A stretch of DNA of 64,000 nucleotides. It comes from Thermomonas sp. Its GTDB lineage: Bacteria > Pseudomonadota > Gammaproteobacteria > Xanthomonadales > Xanthomonadaceae. The stretch is taken from assembly GCF_029945965.1 (NCBI RefSeq), contig NZ_JAQSDO010000006.1:248001-312000 (forward strand), read 5' to 3'. Position 1 is the first letter of the stretch. Each line of letters starts with the position of its first letter. The notes beneath the pieces are model-generated. The model made no database searches, was not told where the DNA came from, and saw only the letters and a program-made list of their open reading frames with translations. Shown here piece by piece: positions 1 to 7,877 of the stretch. The position numbers and the translations under genes were made by a program.

Positions 1-33
1 CCCGCTTCCACCCGTAGCGCGGGAGCCGCATAA
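1..33 (+). CDS. C-terminal tail of an upstream gene, probably petA (Rieske protein)
   Basis: Frame 1 is open from the window edge and ends in TAA at 31-33, three bases before petB. Ten codons are visible (P-A-S-T-R-S-A-G-A-A). petA normally precedes petB in proteobacterial bc1 operons, so this is probably its end, but the fragment is too short to identify by sequence. Confidence 0.4.
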   Translation, partial: PASTRSAGAA

Positions 34-36
34 GCC

Positions 37-1320
37 ATGGCAAACAAGATCACCCGTACAGCAACCGGCGCCGCAACTACTGTGGCGGACTGGGTCAATG
101 CGCGCGCACCGGCGCTGATGCCGATGTACCGCAAGCACATGACCGAGTACTACGCGCCGAAGAACTTCAACATCTGGTACATCTTCGGCGTCCTCGCCAC
201 GGTTGCGATTGCCAACCAGATCATCACCGGCATCTTCCTGACCATGCACTTCAAGCCGAGCGTGGCGGAAGCGTTTGGCTCGATCGAATACATCATGCGC
301 GACGTGGAGTGGGGCTGGCTGATCCGCTACATGCACAGCACCGGCGCATCATTGCTCTTCGTGGTGATTTACCTGCACATGTTCCGCGGGCTGATGTATG
401 GCAGCTACCAGAAGCCACGCGAACTGGTCTGGCTGTTGGGCATGGTGATCTACCTGGTGCTGATGGCTGAAGCCTTCATGGGCTACGTGCTGCCGTGGGG
501 CCAGATGTCCTACTGGGGCGCCAAGGTGATCATTTCGCTGTTCGGTGCGATCCCGGTAATTGGTACCGGCCTGACCGAATGGATCATGGGCGACTTCAAT
601 CCGGGTGACGCCACCCTCAACCGGTTCTTCGCGCTGCACGTCATCGCAATGCCGTTGGTGCTGTTGCTGTTGATCGTCCTGCACCTGGGTGCACTGCACG
701 AAGTCGGGTCCAACAACCCCGATGGCGTCGAAATCAAGAAGGGCCCCAAGGGCAACCGCTGGTCGCCAAGTGCGCCCGCGGACGGCGTGCCATTCCACCC
801 GTACTATACGGTCAAGGACACGTTCTACGTCGGCATCTTCCTGATCATCGCCGCCTTCATCATCTTCTTCGCGCCGACCTTCGGCGGCTGGTTCCTGGAG
901 CATGACAACTTCACCGTCGCCAACCCGCTGGTGACCCCGGCGCACATCAAGCCGGTGTGGTACTTCACCCCGTACTACGCGATGTTGCGGGTGATCCCCT
1001 CGTTCTTCGGGATCAAGCTGTGGGGCGTGATTGTGATGTTCGGCGCCATCGTGATGCTGTTCCTGGTGCCGTGGCTGGACAAGTCGCCGGTCAAGTCCTA
1101 CCGCTATCGCGGAATGCTGAGCTGGGCGATGCTGCTGATGTTCGCGACCTGTTTCCTGTGGCTGGCAAAGATTGGTGCCGGCCCGGGCACGGACCCGGTC
1201 GAGGCCATCATCGGCCGCGTGCTGACCTTCCTCTATTTCGCCTTCTTCATCACCATGCCGGTATGGACCAAGCTCGACAGGACCAAGCCGGTGCCGGAAC
1301 GGGTGACGATGCATGACTAA
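37..1320 (+). CDS. petB: Ubiquinol-cytochrome c reductase, cytochrome b subunit
   Basis: This is the cytochrome b of respiratory complex III, an inner-membrane subunit that carries the two b haems and the quinol sites. The 427 aa product has the expected multi-helix profile. The four haem ligands are visible as two pairs, His100/His114 and His201/His216. The Qo-site motif reads PVWY at residues 306-309 instead of the mitochondrial PEWY, a variant known from beta- and gammaproteobacteria. A GGGAG ribosome site precedes the ATG. petC overlaps its 3' end by 8 bases, so the two are co-transcribed and probably translationally coupled. Identification is secure. Confidence 0.97.
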   Translation: MANKITRTATGAATTVADWVNARAPALMPMYRKHMTEYYAPKNFNIWYIFGVLATVAIANQIITGIFLTMHFKPSVAEAFGSIEYIMRDVEWGWLIRYMHSTGASLLFVVIYLHMFRGLMYGSYQKPRELVWLLGMVIYLVLMAEAFMGYVLPWGQMSYWGAKVIISLFGAIPVIGTGLTEWIMGDFNPGDATLNRFFALHVIAMPLVLLLLIVLHLGALHEVGSNNPDGVEIKKGPKGNRWSPSAPADGVPFHPYYTVKDTFYVGIFLIIAAFIIFFAPTFGGWFLEHDNFTVANPLVTPAHIKPVWYFTPYYAMLRVIPSFFGIKLWGVIVMFGAIVMLFLVPWLDKSPVKSYRYRGMLSWAMLLMFATCFLWLAKIGAGPGTDPVEAIIGRVLTFLYFAFFITMPVWTKLDRTKPVPERVTMHD

Positions 1321-2056
1321 GAATTTCGCCTCCCGCGCCGCGGTGTTCGCCGCTGGCCTGCTGATCTCGCTGACCGCACTGGCCAGTGAAACCGCAGGCC
1401 TGCAGCAATCGGGTGCCGACCTCGACGACCAGGCCTCACTGCAGCGTGGTGCCCAGCTGTACATGAACTACTGCAGCGGCTGCCATTCGCTGCAATACCT
1501 GCGCTATGCCCGCATCGGCGAGGACCTCGGCCTGACCGAGGACCAGGTGCAGGCCAACTTGAATCTCAACGGCGGCAAGATCGGCGACCACGTGATTTCG
1601 CCGATGACCGAGGCGATGGGCGTGGCCGCGTTCGGCAAGGCGCCGCCGGATCTGAGCGTGATCGCGCGGGTGCGCGGCAGCGACTGGATCTACACCTACC
1701 TCAAGTCGTTCTACCTGGACGAAAGCCGCCCGGTAGGCTGGAACAACAAGCTGTTCGCCAACGCCTCGATGCCAAATCCGTTGTGGGAGCTGCAAGGCCT
1801 GCAACAGCCGGTGCATGGTGAGAAGAACGCATTCGGCGAAACGCCGGTCGAAGGCTTCACGCTGTCGCAGCCGGGCAGCCAGGATGCCGCCCAGTTCGAC
1901 CAGACCGTGCGCGACATCACCGCATTCCTGGAATACGCAGGTGAGCCCGCGGCGCTGAAGCGCCAGAGCATCGGCGTCTGGGTCATCCTGTTCCTGGCGT
2001 TGTTCACTTTCATCGCTTGGTTGTTGAAGACGGAATACTGGCGGGACGTTCACTGA
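1313..2056 (+). CDS. petC: Ubiquinol-cytochrome c reductase, cytochrome c1
   Basis: Cytochrome c1 takes electrons from the Rieske centre and passes them to soluble cytochrome c. The 247 aa product starts with a signal peptide (residues 1-24, ending ALAS), has the haem c site C-S-G-C-H at residues 54-58, and ends with a single membrane anchor (about residues 220-240) followed by a short basic tail. It faces the periplasm. Its ATG lies inside the last codons of petB, 8 bases before the petB stop ends. It is the last bc1 gene here; sspA follows after about 100 bases. Confidence 0.97.
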   Translation: MTKNFASRAAVFAAGLLISLTALASETAGLQQSGADLDDQASLQRGAQLYMNYCSGCHSLQYLRYARIGEDLGLTEDQVQANLNLNGGKIGDHVISPMTEAMGVAAFGKAPPDLSVIARVRGSDWIYTYLKSFYLDESRPVGWNNKLFANASMPNPLWELQGLQQPVHGEKNAFGETPVEGFTLSQPGSQDAAQFDQTVRDITAFLEYAGEPAALKRQSIGVWVILFLALFTFIAWLLKTEYWRDVH

Positions 2057-2161
2057 CGCAGCGGGGCTTCACGCAGCAACGGGAACGACGCTTGGCGGCC
2101 TCCTGCATCGTGCAGGTGGCGCAAGTGCGGCTGGCGGGGGCTGGCTGCAGGAGTTGTTCTG

Positions 2162-2800
2162 ATGATGGCTGTGAGTCCACGCATGCGTAACGCCCTGACC
2201 CTGTTTTCCTCGGTCGATGACGTCCTCTGCCACCGCGTCCGCCTGGTGCTGGCCGCCAAGGGCGTGACCTACGACATGATTGCGGTCGATCCGCAGAATC
2301 CGCCGGAAGACCTGATCGACCTCAATCCGTACCACTCGGTGCCGACCCTGGTCGAGCGCGATCTGGTGCTGTACGCGGCGTCGGTGGTCAGCGAGTACCT
2401 CGACGAACGCTATCCGCATCCTCCGCTGATGCCGGTCGATCCACTCTCGCGCGCACGCTTGCGACTGGCGATGCTGCGCATCGAGCACGACTGGGTGCCG
2501 CAGGTACAGGCCATCCAGCTGGGCAACAAGCAGCAGGCTGATGCCGGGCGCAAGCGCCTGAAGGAACTGCTGACCGCCTCGGTGCCGCTGTTCAAGGCAT
2601 TCAAGTTTTTCCTCAACACCGAAATGAGCCTGGCCGATTGTGCGATGGCACCGATCATTTGGCGCCTGCGTTCGCTGGGCGTGCCATTGCCGAAGGATGG
2701 CAAGGCGATCGAGGACTACGGCAACCGCATCTTCCGCAATCCCGGGTTCATCCGCAGCCTGACCGAGCAGGAAAAGACCCTGCACGACATGCCCGTTTGA
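2162..2800 (+). CDS. sspA: Stringent starvation protein A / GST-fold regulator
   Basis: SspA is a glutathione-S-transferase-fold protein that binds RNA polymerase and alters transcription during starvation and acid stress. The 212 aa product has an N-terminal thioredoxin-like half (NPYHSVPTLVERDLVLYAASVVSEYLDERYPHP in two stretches around residues 58-90) and a helical C-terminal half. It has no catalytic Cys/Ser of an active GST at the usual place, as in other SspA proteins. An AGGAG site lies 8 bases before the ATG at 2162. The next gene is sspB, an arrangement conserved in proteobacteria. Confidence 0.93.
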   Translation: MMAVSPRMRNALTLFSSVDDVLCHRVRLVLAAKGVTYDMIAVDPQNPPEDLIDLNPYHSVPTLVERDLVLYAASVVSEYLDERYPHPPLMPVDPLSRARLRLAMLRIEHDWVPQVQAIQLGNKQQADAGRKRLKELLTASVPLFKAFKFFLNTEMSLADCAMAPIIWRLRSLGVPLPKDGKAIEDYGNRIFRNPGFIRSLTEQEKTLHDMPV

Positions 2801-2833
2801 TGGTCGTCTGAGATGGGCGAAGACACCCTGCAG

Positions 2834-3298
2834 ATGAGCAGCCAGCGCCCGTACCTGTTGCGGGCACTGTACGAATGGATCGCCGATAACGGCATGACCC
2901 CGCATGTGCTGGTCAATGCCGCCATGTCCGGCGTGCGGGTGCCGATGCATGCAGTGAAGGACGGCCGCATCGTGCTCAATATCGCCGAGCGTGCGGTCGC
3001 CAAGCTTGAGCTGGGTAATGATGTGTTGCGCTTCACCGCCCGCTTTGCTGGCGTGAGCCAGGTCGTCAGCGTGCCATTGGAGGCGGTGATCGCCATCTAT
3101 GCGCGGGAAACCGGGCAGGGCATGGCGTTGCCGGAAGAGGCGCATGCCGATACCACCTCTTCGGCAGCATCCGCGCCTGTTGCAGTCGAATCGGATGCGG
3201 GTGATCCGCAACTGGTGGAAGACGGCAACGACGATAATGGCTCCGACCGCCCGAGCGAGCCACCCAAGCGCGGCAGCCACCTGCGGATCGTGAAGTAG
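2834..3298 (+). CDS. sspB: ClpXP protease specificity-enhancing factor
   Basis: SspB is the adaptor that delivers ssrA-tagged proteins to ClpXP. The N-terminal folded half is recognisable (SQRPYLLRALYEWIADN, then TPHVLVNA and the Gly-Val-x-Val-P strand). It is followed by an acidic, low-complexity linker and a short conserved basic end (HLRIVK) that binds the ClpX N-domain. I chose the ATG at 2834, giving 154 aa starting MSSQRPYLL, because homologues start there. An in-frame ATG at 2813 would add 7 residues. The gene follows sspA by about 30 bases and is probably in its operon. Confidence 0.92.
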   Translation: MSSQRPYLLRALYEWIADNGMTPHVLVNAAMSGVRVPMHAVKDGRIVLNIAERAVAKLELGNDVLRFTARFAGVSQVVSVPLEAVIAIYARETGQGMALPEEAHADTTSSAASAPVAVESDAGDPQLVEDGNDDNGSDRPSEPPKRGSHLRIVK

Positions 3299-3398
3299 TA
3301 GCGCCCTTCAGGGCGCGATTCGTGGCTCTATCGCGCCGTAAACGGTGCTCCTACAGGACCGGGTGGGCTTCGGTCGCGCCGTAAACCGCGCTCCTACT
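3299..3398. repeat. REP-like palindromic repeat cluster (GTAGGAGCG type)
   Basis: Two near-identical 24-base copies lie at 3331-3354 and 3374-3397. On the minus strand they read GTAGGAGC...TTTACGGCGCGA. A GCGCCCTTCAGGGCGC hairpin (3301-3316) precedes them. This is the layout of interspersed REP elements common in Xanthomonadaceae and Pseudomonas. The stop codon of the neighbouring minus-strand gene (3394-3396) lies inside the second copy. Confidence 0.75.
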
Positions 3399-3732
3399 GC
3401 AGCGGAAACGCCTGCACCACTGCCTGCGCGGCCCGGCTGGGCCCGCTGAAACCGACCAGTCGCTGGCCCTGCAACACTACCCGGCCGATACGGCGGTTCT
3501 GGCCATCGTCGGAATATTCGAAGCGGAAACTGCGCTCGATCCCGAGCCAGCCATCGTCGTTCCGGCGCAGGCGCATGCCGATTGCGTGTACCGACTCGTC
3601 CAGCCACTGCACGCCCGCCGCATGGCAGGCGTCACGGCCGATTTCAGCGGCGCGTTCAGCGGCGCCGCGCGCGCTGCTGAAGAAAAAGAACGCAGCAGCG
3701 CCGACGATCATCAGGATCAGCAAGGTAGGCAT
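3394..3732 (-). CDS. DUF3301 domain small membrane-anchored protein
   Basis: The product is 112 aa from the ATG at 3732 (MPTLLILMIVG). It has one N-terminal hydrophobic segment (residues 2-18) followed by a cytoplasmic or periplasmic globular part with R-x-x-R-I-G-R-V-V-L-Q-G-Q-R-L-V-G-F-S-G near the end, which resembles DUF3301. Function is unknown. The longer open frame to 3798 adds a charged stretch before the hydrophobic segment and is less likely. The stop lies within a REP-like repeat. It is followed upstream by nadC on the same strand, 43 bases away. Confidence 0.75.
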   Translation of the reverse strand: MPTLLILMIVGAAAFFFFSSARGAAERAAEIGRDACHAAGVQWLDESVHAIGMRLRRNDDGWLGIERSFRFEYSDDGQNRRIGRVVLQGQRLVGFSGPSRAAQAVVQAFPLQ

Positions 3733-3775
3733 CGGCTTACTGTGGTGGCGAGTTCGCGTAAGCGCAAGAGCCGGG

Positions 3776-4648
3776 TCACTCGCCCGGCGGCAGGCCAAGC
3801 TTCAGCGAAAAATCGATGGCATGGATATGCTTGGTCAGCGCGCCGATCGAGATGCAGTCCACGCCGTCCCCGGCAATTGCACGCACCGTGTCCAAATCCA
3901 CCCCGCCGGACACTTCCAGCGGGATCGCTCCATTGAACGGAGCAGCATGGGCGATGCGCACCGCTTCGCGACGCGTATCGGCATCGAAATCGTCGATCAG
4001 CACGCGTGTACAACCCGTTCGCAGGGCTTCGCGCAACTGAGCCAGCGTCTCCACTTCCACGATCAGCGGTAGTTCCGGATGCAGCGCGCGCGCGCGCTTG
4101 ATGGCTGCGGACACTGATCCGAACGCACGGATGTGGTTTTCCTTGAGCATCATCGCGTCGAACAGGCCGATCCGGTGGTTCATGCCACCTCCGACGCGCA
4201 CCGCGTATTTCTGAGCAAAACGAAGACCGGGTATGGTCTTGCGGGTATCGAGGATCCGCGTGCCGGTGCCACGTACCGCGTCGACATAGGCTGCAGTCAC
4301 GGTTGCAGTGCCGCTCAGCGTCTGCAGGAAATTCAGCGATGCGCGCTCGGCGGTGACCAGGCTGCGATTCCGGCCGACGAGTGTCGCTGCCACCGTGCCC
4401 TTTGCAAGCCGGTCGCCTTCCTCGCAATGCCAGTCGATGCGCACATCCGAATCCAGCGCGCGGTGACAGGCGTCGAACCACGGCCGCCCGGCGACTACGC
4501 AATTTTCCTTGCACAGCAGATAGGCATGGTCCGGTGCATCGTCCAGCAGACTGGCCGTGGCATCGCCGCTGCCAATGTCCTCGGCCAGCGCGGTGGCTAC
4601 ATCAGCCTCGATCAATTCATTCGGTGGTGGCGCAACGCCTGCGCTCAT
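3776..4648 (-). CDS. nadC: Nicotinate-nucleotide pyrophosphorylase (carboxylating)
   Basis: Quinolinate phosphoribosyltransferase makes nicotinate mononucleotide from quinolinate and PRPP, a step in de novo NAD synthesis in the cytoplasm. The 290 aa length is typical. Family motifs seen are D-T-R-K-T-x-P-G-L-R (substrate binding), GGGMNHR-x-GL-x-D-x-MMLKENH, and E-V-S-G-G-V near the C-terminus (PRPP-binding barrel). The start overlaps the stop of the upstream Trm112-like gene by 4 bases (ATGA), so the two are translationally coupled. Confidence 0.96.
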   Translation of the reverse strand: MSAGVAPPPNELIEADVATALAEDIGSGDATASLLDDAPDHAYLLCKENCVVAGRPWFDACHRALDSDVRIDWHCEEGDRLAKGTVAATLVGRNRSLVTAERASLNFLQTLSGTATVTAAYVDAVRGTGTRILDTRKTIPGLRFAQKYAVRVGGGMNHRIGLFDAMMLKENHIRAFGSVSAAIKRARALHPELPLIVEVETLAQLREALRTGCTRVLIDDFDADTRREAVRIAHAAPFNGAIPLEVSGGVDLDTVRAIAGDGVDCISIGALTKHIHAIDFSLKLGLPPGE

Positions 4649-4914
4649 GTTTTCGGGAAGCCCTCGACCTGCGCGGTTGCGATGCCTTCCTCGACCAACA
4701 GCACCGGAATGCCATCGTCGATCCGATACACGGTCTTGCGGTCGCGGGTGAGCAGCGCTTCGCGCAGGGGCTCGGACTGCGCGGTGTCATCCGCGCGGCG
4801 GATGTTGCCGGCCGCAATCGCGTGGTTCAACGCGTCCATGCCGGCCGCATCCAGCATGGCAAGTGGCTGCCGCGAAGCGGGGCAGGCCAGGATGTCCAGG
4901 AGTTTGCGATCCAT
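4645..4914 (-). CDS. Trm112-like small protein (UPF0434 type)
   Basis: The 89 aa product starts MDRKLLDILACPASRQPL, the typical beginning of the Trm112/YcaR family. It lacks the second N-terminal Cys of the classical CPxC zinc knuckle (here C-P-A-S), so zinc binding is doubtful. The C-terminal half has the family signature Y-R-I-D-D-G-I-P-V-L-L-V-E-E. Bacterial members are small and mostly of unknown role. The stop overlaps the nadC start. It is transcribed divergently from purE. Confidence 0.85.
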   Translation of the reverse strand: MDRKLLDILACPASRQPLAMLDAAGMDALNHAIAAGNIRRADDTAQSEPLREALLTRDRKTVYRIDDGIPVLLVEEGIATAQVEGFPKT

Positions 4915-4955
4915 GTCGATTCCGCTCGGCTATGCCGATAAGGGATGGGGATCGG

Positions 4956-4961
4956 TAGAAT
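4956..4961 (+). promoter_or_regulatory. Candidate -10 element for purEK
   Basis: TAGAAT lies 24 bases before the purE ATG in the short divergent gap between the Trm112-like gene and purE. No good -35 is visible at the matching distance (4933-4938 reads TGCCGA), so the call is weak. Confidence 0.3.
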
Positions 4962-4985
4962 AGCGTTTTAGCGCCGGACACAGCC

Positions 4986-5495
4986 ATGCCAGTCACGCCA
5001 GCAATGGACACGCCCCTGATCGGCATCGTGATGGGCTCGCGCTCCGATTGGGAGACAATGCAGCACGCCGCCGAAAAACTTGAGTCGCTGGGCGTGCCGC
5101 ACGAAGTGCGTGTAGTGTCCGCGCATCGCACGCCGGATGTGTTGTTTGAATACGCCGCAAGCGCGCAGTTGCGTGGCCTGCGCGCGATCATCGCCGGTGC
5201 CGGCGGGGCCGCGCATTTGCCGGGCATGCTGGCGGCCAAGACCGTGGTGCCGGTGCTCGGCGTGCCGGTGCAGAGCAAAGTGTTGAACGGGATGGACTCG
5301 CTGCTGTCGATCGTGCAGATGCCGGCCGGGATCCCGGTTGCGACCTTCGCCATCGGCAATGCAGGCGCCGCCAATGCGGCGCTGTTCGCAGCGGCATTGC
5401 TGGCGCATGACCATGCCGATATCGCACAAGCACTGGCGGAGTTTCGCAAGCGCCAGACCGACGATGTCGCCCGCAACGACGACCCCCGTAAATAA
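4986..5495 (+). CDS. purE: N5-carboxyaminoimidazole ribonucleotide mutase
   Basis: Class I PurE converts N5-CAIR to CAIR in purine synthesis. The 169 aa product has the substrate-binding motif GSRSDWETM (residues 17-25), the S-A-H-R-T-P motif and the [11 protein letters not shown] catalytic His segment. It is an octameric cytoplasmic enzyme. A second in-frame ATG at 5004 would drop six residues. purK follows after 12 bases, and the pairing fits class I PurE, which needs PurK for its substrate. Confidence 0.96.
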   Translation: MPVTPAMDTPLIGIVMGSRSDWETMQHAAEKLESLGVPHEVRVVSAHRTPDVLFEYAASAQLRGLRAIIAGAGGAAHLPGMLAAKTVVPVLGVPVQSKVLNGMDSLLSIVQMPAGIPVATFAIGNAGAANAALFAAALLAHDHADIAQALAEFRKRQTDDVARNDDPRK

Positions 5496-5507
5496 GACGA
5501 CGTGTCG

Positions 5508-6647
5508 ATGACAACCGTAGGCATTCTTGGTGGTGGCCAACTGGCCCGGATGATGGCGCTTGCCGGTGCGCCGCTGGGCCTGCGTTTTCTGGTTCTCGAT
5601 AGCGCGGCTGATGCCTGCGCTGGCCAGTTCGCGCCGATGGTCGTCGGCGATTACACCGACCAGGCTGCACTGGCCGAATTCGCGTCGCGGGTCGATGTGG
5701 CCACGTTCGATTTCGAGAACGTGCCCGCCGAATCCGCGAGCTGGCTCACCGAGCGCGTGCCGGTATTCCCGATCCCGCGCGCGCTCGCAGTGGCGCAGGA
5801 CCGGCTGGCGGAAAAGACCCTGTTCCGCGAACTCGACATACCGGTGCCGCCGTTTGCGGCGATTGCCAGCCGTGAACAGCTTGACGCCGCGGTCGCTGAA
5901 ATCGGTTTGCCCTGCATCGTCAAGACGCGCCGATTGGGTTACGACGGCAAGGGCCAGTTCCGGATCAAGTCGGTAGCCGACATCGACGCCGCATGGCAGG
6001 CGCTGGGCACACAGGCCGAAAGCGTCGGCCTGATCGTGGAAGCGTTCGTGGCCTTTGAACGCGAGCTCAGCGTGGTCGCCGTGCGTGGTCGCGACGGCGA
6101 ATTCCGCGCATGGCCGCTGACCGAGAACTGGCATGTCGATGGCGTGCTGTCGGCCAGCTTGGCGCCCGCAACAGTTGATGCTGCCTTGAACGAGACGGCA
6201 TTGGCTTACGCACGTCGACTGGGCGAAGCGCTGGATTACGTGGGTGTGCTCGCGCTGGAATTGTTCTGCAAGGATGGCCAATTGTTGGCGAATGAACTCG
6301 CCCCGCGCGTGCACAACTCCGGTCACTGGACGATCGAAGGCAGCGAGACCTCGCAGTTCCAGAACCACCTGCGCGCCGTGCTCGGCATTCCACTGGGCAG
6401 CACGCGCATGCTCGGCCATGCCTGCATGCTCAACTGGATCGGCGCGATGCCGGATGCAGGTCCGGTGCTGATTGAGCCCGGTGGCCACTGGCACGACTAC
6501 GGCAAGCAGCCGCGCGACGGTCGCAAGGTTGGGCACGCGACCTTGCGTTCAGATACCACGCATGAACTGGCTGCCACGCTCGGCCGAGTCGGTGTGGCGC
6601 TTGAACGTCAGGCGCAGGTCGCGCCGGTGATTCAGGCGCTGCGCTGA
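5508..6647 (+). CDS. purK: N5-carboxyaminoimidazole ribonucleotide synthase
   Basis: PurK uses ATP and bicarbonate to carboxylate AIR to N5-CAIR. The product has the N-terminal Rossmann-like GILGGGQLARMM segment, an ATP-grasp domain (K-T-R-R-L-G-Y-D-G-K-G-Q glycine loop at about residues 140-150), and N-E-L-A-P-R-V-H-N-S-G-H-W-T for metal and substrate binding. I chose the ATG at 5508 (379 aa, MTTVGILGG); a GTG at 5502 would add two residues. It forms an operon with purE. Confidence 0.96.
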   Translation: MTTVGILGGGQLARMMALAGAPLGLRFLVLDSAADACAGQFAPMVVGDYTDQAALAEFASRVDVATFDFENVPAESASWLTERVPVFPIPRALAVAQDRLAEKTLFRELDIPVPPFAAIASREQLDAAVAEIGLPCIVKTRRLGYDGKGQFRIKSVADIDAAWQALGTQAESVGLIVEAFVAFERELSVVAVRGRDGEFRAWPLTENWHVDGVLSASLAPATVDAALNETALAYARRLGEALDYVGVLALELFCKDGQLLANELAPRVHNSGHWTIEGSETSQFQNHLRAVLGIPLGSTRMLGHACMLNWIGAMPDAGPVLIEPGGHWHDYGKQPRDGRKVGHATLRSDTTHELAATLGRVGVALERQAQVAPVIQALR

Positions 6648-6658
6648 GGCCTCCTGCT

Positions 6659-6764
6659 CCCTCCCCCGCTTGCGGGGGAGGGCTGGGGTGGGGGCAAGCC
6701 TACCGCGCTATCGGACAGCCCCATCCGCCTTCGGCACCTTCCCCCGCAGGCGGGGGAAGGAAGC
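6659..6764. repeat. Paired C/G palindromes (CCCTCCCCCGC..GCGGGGGAGGG type)
   Basis: Two similar palindromes flank about 55 bases: CCCTCCCCCGCTTGCGGGGGAGGG near 6660-6683 and CCTTCCCCCGCAGGCGGGGGAAGG near 6741-6764. They sit between the convergent purK and sodB genes. The type is common as an intergenic repeat in this family and may act as a transcription barrier. Confidence 0.65.
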
Positions 6765-6771
6765 ACAAACA

Positions 6772-6799
6772 AAAACGACCGAATCGCTCCGGCCGTTTT
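6772..6799 (-). terminator. Rho-independent terminator of sodB
   Basis: On the minus strand the stem is AAAACGGCCG pairing with CGGTCGTTTT (one G-U pair) around an 8-base loop, ending in a T run. It lies 22 bases past the sodB stop. Confidence 0.75.
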
Positions 6800-6821
6800 C
6801 ATATCAGCGGATGCAGTCCGC

Positions 6822-7400
6822 TTACTTCAGGTTGCTGGCGACGAAATCCCAGTTCACCAGGTTCCAGAACGCCTCGACGTACTTCGGTCGCGCGTTGCGA
6901 TAGTCGATGTAATAGGCGTGTTCCCAAACGTCGCAGGTCAGCAGTGGGGTGTCCTCGCCGGTCAGCGGGGTGGCCGCGTTCGGCGTGCTGGCCAGGGCCA
7001 GTGAACCGTCGGCGCGTTGCACCAGCCAGCCCCAGCCTGAGCCGAAGGTCTTGACCGCGGTGTCGCTGAACTGTTCCTTGAACTTGGTGAAGTCGCCGAA
7101 TGTGGTGTTGATCGCATCGGCCAGCTTGCCGGTGGGCTCGCCGCCGCCATTGGGTGACAGGCAGTTCCAATAGAACGTGTGGTTCCAGACCTGTGCGGCA
7201 TTGTTGAACATGCCGCCCTGCGACTTGCGGATGATGTCCTCCAGCGACATGTCGGCGAACTCGGTGCCTTCGATCATCTTGTTGAGGTTGGTCACGTAGG
7301 CCTGGTGATGCTTGCCGTAGTGGAAGTCGATGGTCTCACCGGAAATATGCGGTTCAAGCGCGGTGCGGTCGTAGGGCAGGGCGGGCAATTCGATGGCCAT
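6822..7400 (-). CDS. sodB: Superoxide dismutase (Fe type)
   Basis: This cytoplasmic enzyme disproportionates superoxide. The 192 aa length fits Fe-SOD. The metal ligands are in the usual contexts: H in FHYGKHH, H in N-x-x-x-x-W-N-H-T-F-Y-W, and D and H in [11 protein letters not shown]. The W-G-W-L segment and the ending W-D-F-V-A-S-N-L-K are also typical. Fe rather than Mn is inferred from overall similarity. It is divergent from the glutaredoxin gene and has a terminator behind it. Confidence 0.95.
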   Translation of the reverse strand: MAIELPALPYDRTALEPHISGETIDFHYGKHHQAYVTNLNKMIEGTEFADMSLEDIIRKSQGGMFNNAAQVWNHTFYWNCLSPNGGGEPTGKLADAINTTFGDFTKFKEQFSDTAVKTFGSGWGWLVQRADGSLALASTPNAATPLTGEDTPLLTCDVWEHAYYIDYRNARPKYVEAFWNLVNWDFVASNLK

Positions 7401-7559
7401 GACGAGACTCCTGGAGAAAGTGGGAAGGGACGTGCGGAATGCATGTGGCGAGATACGGCCTCAGCCGCGCAAACACTTACAATGGGGGATTCTAATCCCA
7501 GGCCCGTTGTCGCCGAGTCAAGGCCGGCGGCGGGCCGCTCGCTCCAGGAGCTAAACCCG

Positions 7560-7877
7560 ATGTCCGTTGAAGACCGTATCCGGGCCGAAATAGAAGGCCA
7601 TTCCGTCGTCCTGTTCATGAAGGGCACCCCGCAATTCCCGATGTGCGGCTTCTCCAGCCGCGCGGTGCAGGTGCTGAAGGCCGCAGGCGCGCAACTGCAT
7701 ACGGTCAACGTACTGGAAGAAGCCGAAGTCCGTGCCAACCTGCCGCGTTATTCCGACTGGCCGACGTTCCCGCAGCTGTTCATCGGCGGCGAATTGATCG
7801 GTGGTTGCGACATCACCGTCGAGCTTTCCGAATCCGGCGAGCTCGCTCGTCTGGTTGCGGATGCGCAGAAGGCGTGA
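7560..7877 (+). CDS. grxD: Monothiol glutaredoxin, Grx4 family
   Basis: Grx4 proteins carry or sense Fe-S clusters bound through a CGFS site. The 105 aa product has F-M-K-G-T-P-x-x-P-M-C-G-F-S-S at residues 18-32 and the glutathione-binding W-P-T-F-P-Q-L-F-I-G-G-E-L-I-G-G-C-D. I set the start at the ATG at 7560, behind a CAGGAG site; the open frame upstream is not part of the gene. The stop overlaps the GTG of the next gene (GTGA). A TACAAT at 7478-7483 may be its -10. Confidence 0.94.
   Translation: MSVEDRIRAEIEGHSVVLFMKGTPQFPMCGFSSRAVQVLKAAGAQLHTVNVLEEAEVRANLPRYSDWPTFPQLFIGGELIGGCDITVELSESGELARLVADAQKA

Noticed and set aside
349-1464. 371-codon open frame on the minus strand across petB/petC
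   Set aside because: It lies opposite clear cytochrome b and c1 genes, and its product is rich in His and Gln with no recognisable domain. It is an antisense shadow in GC-rich DNA.
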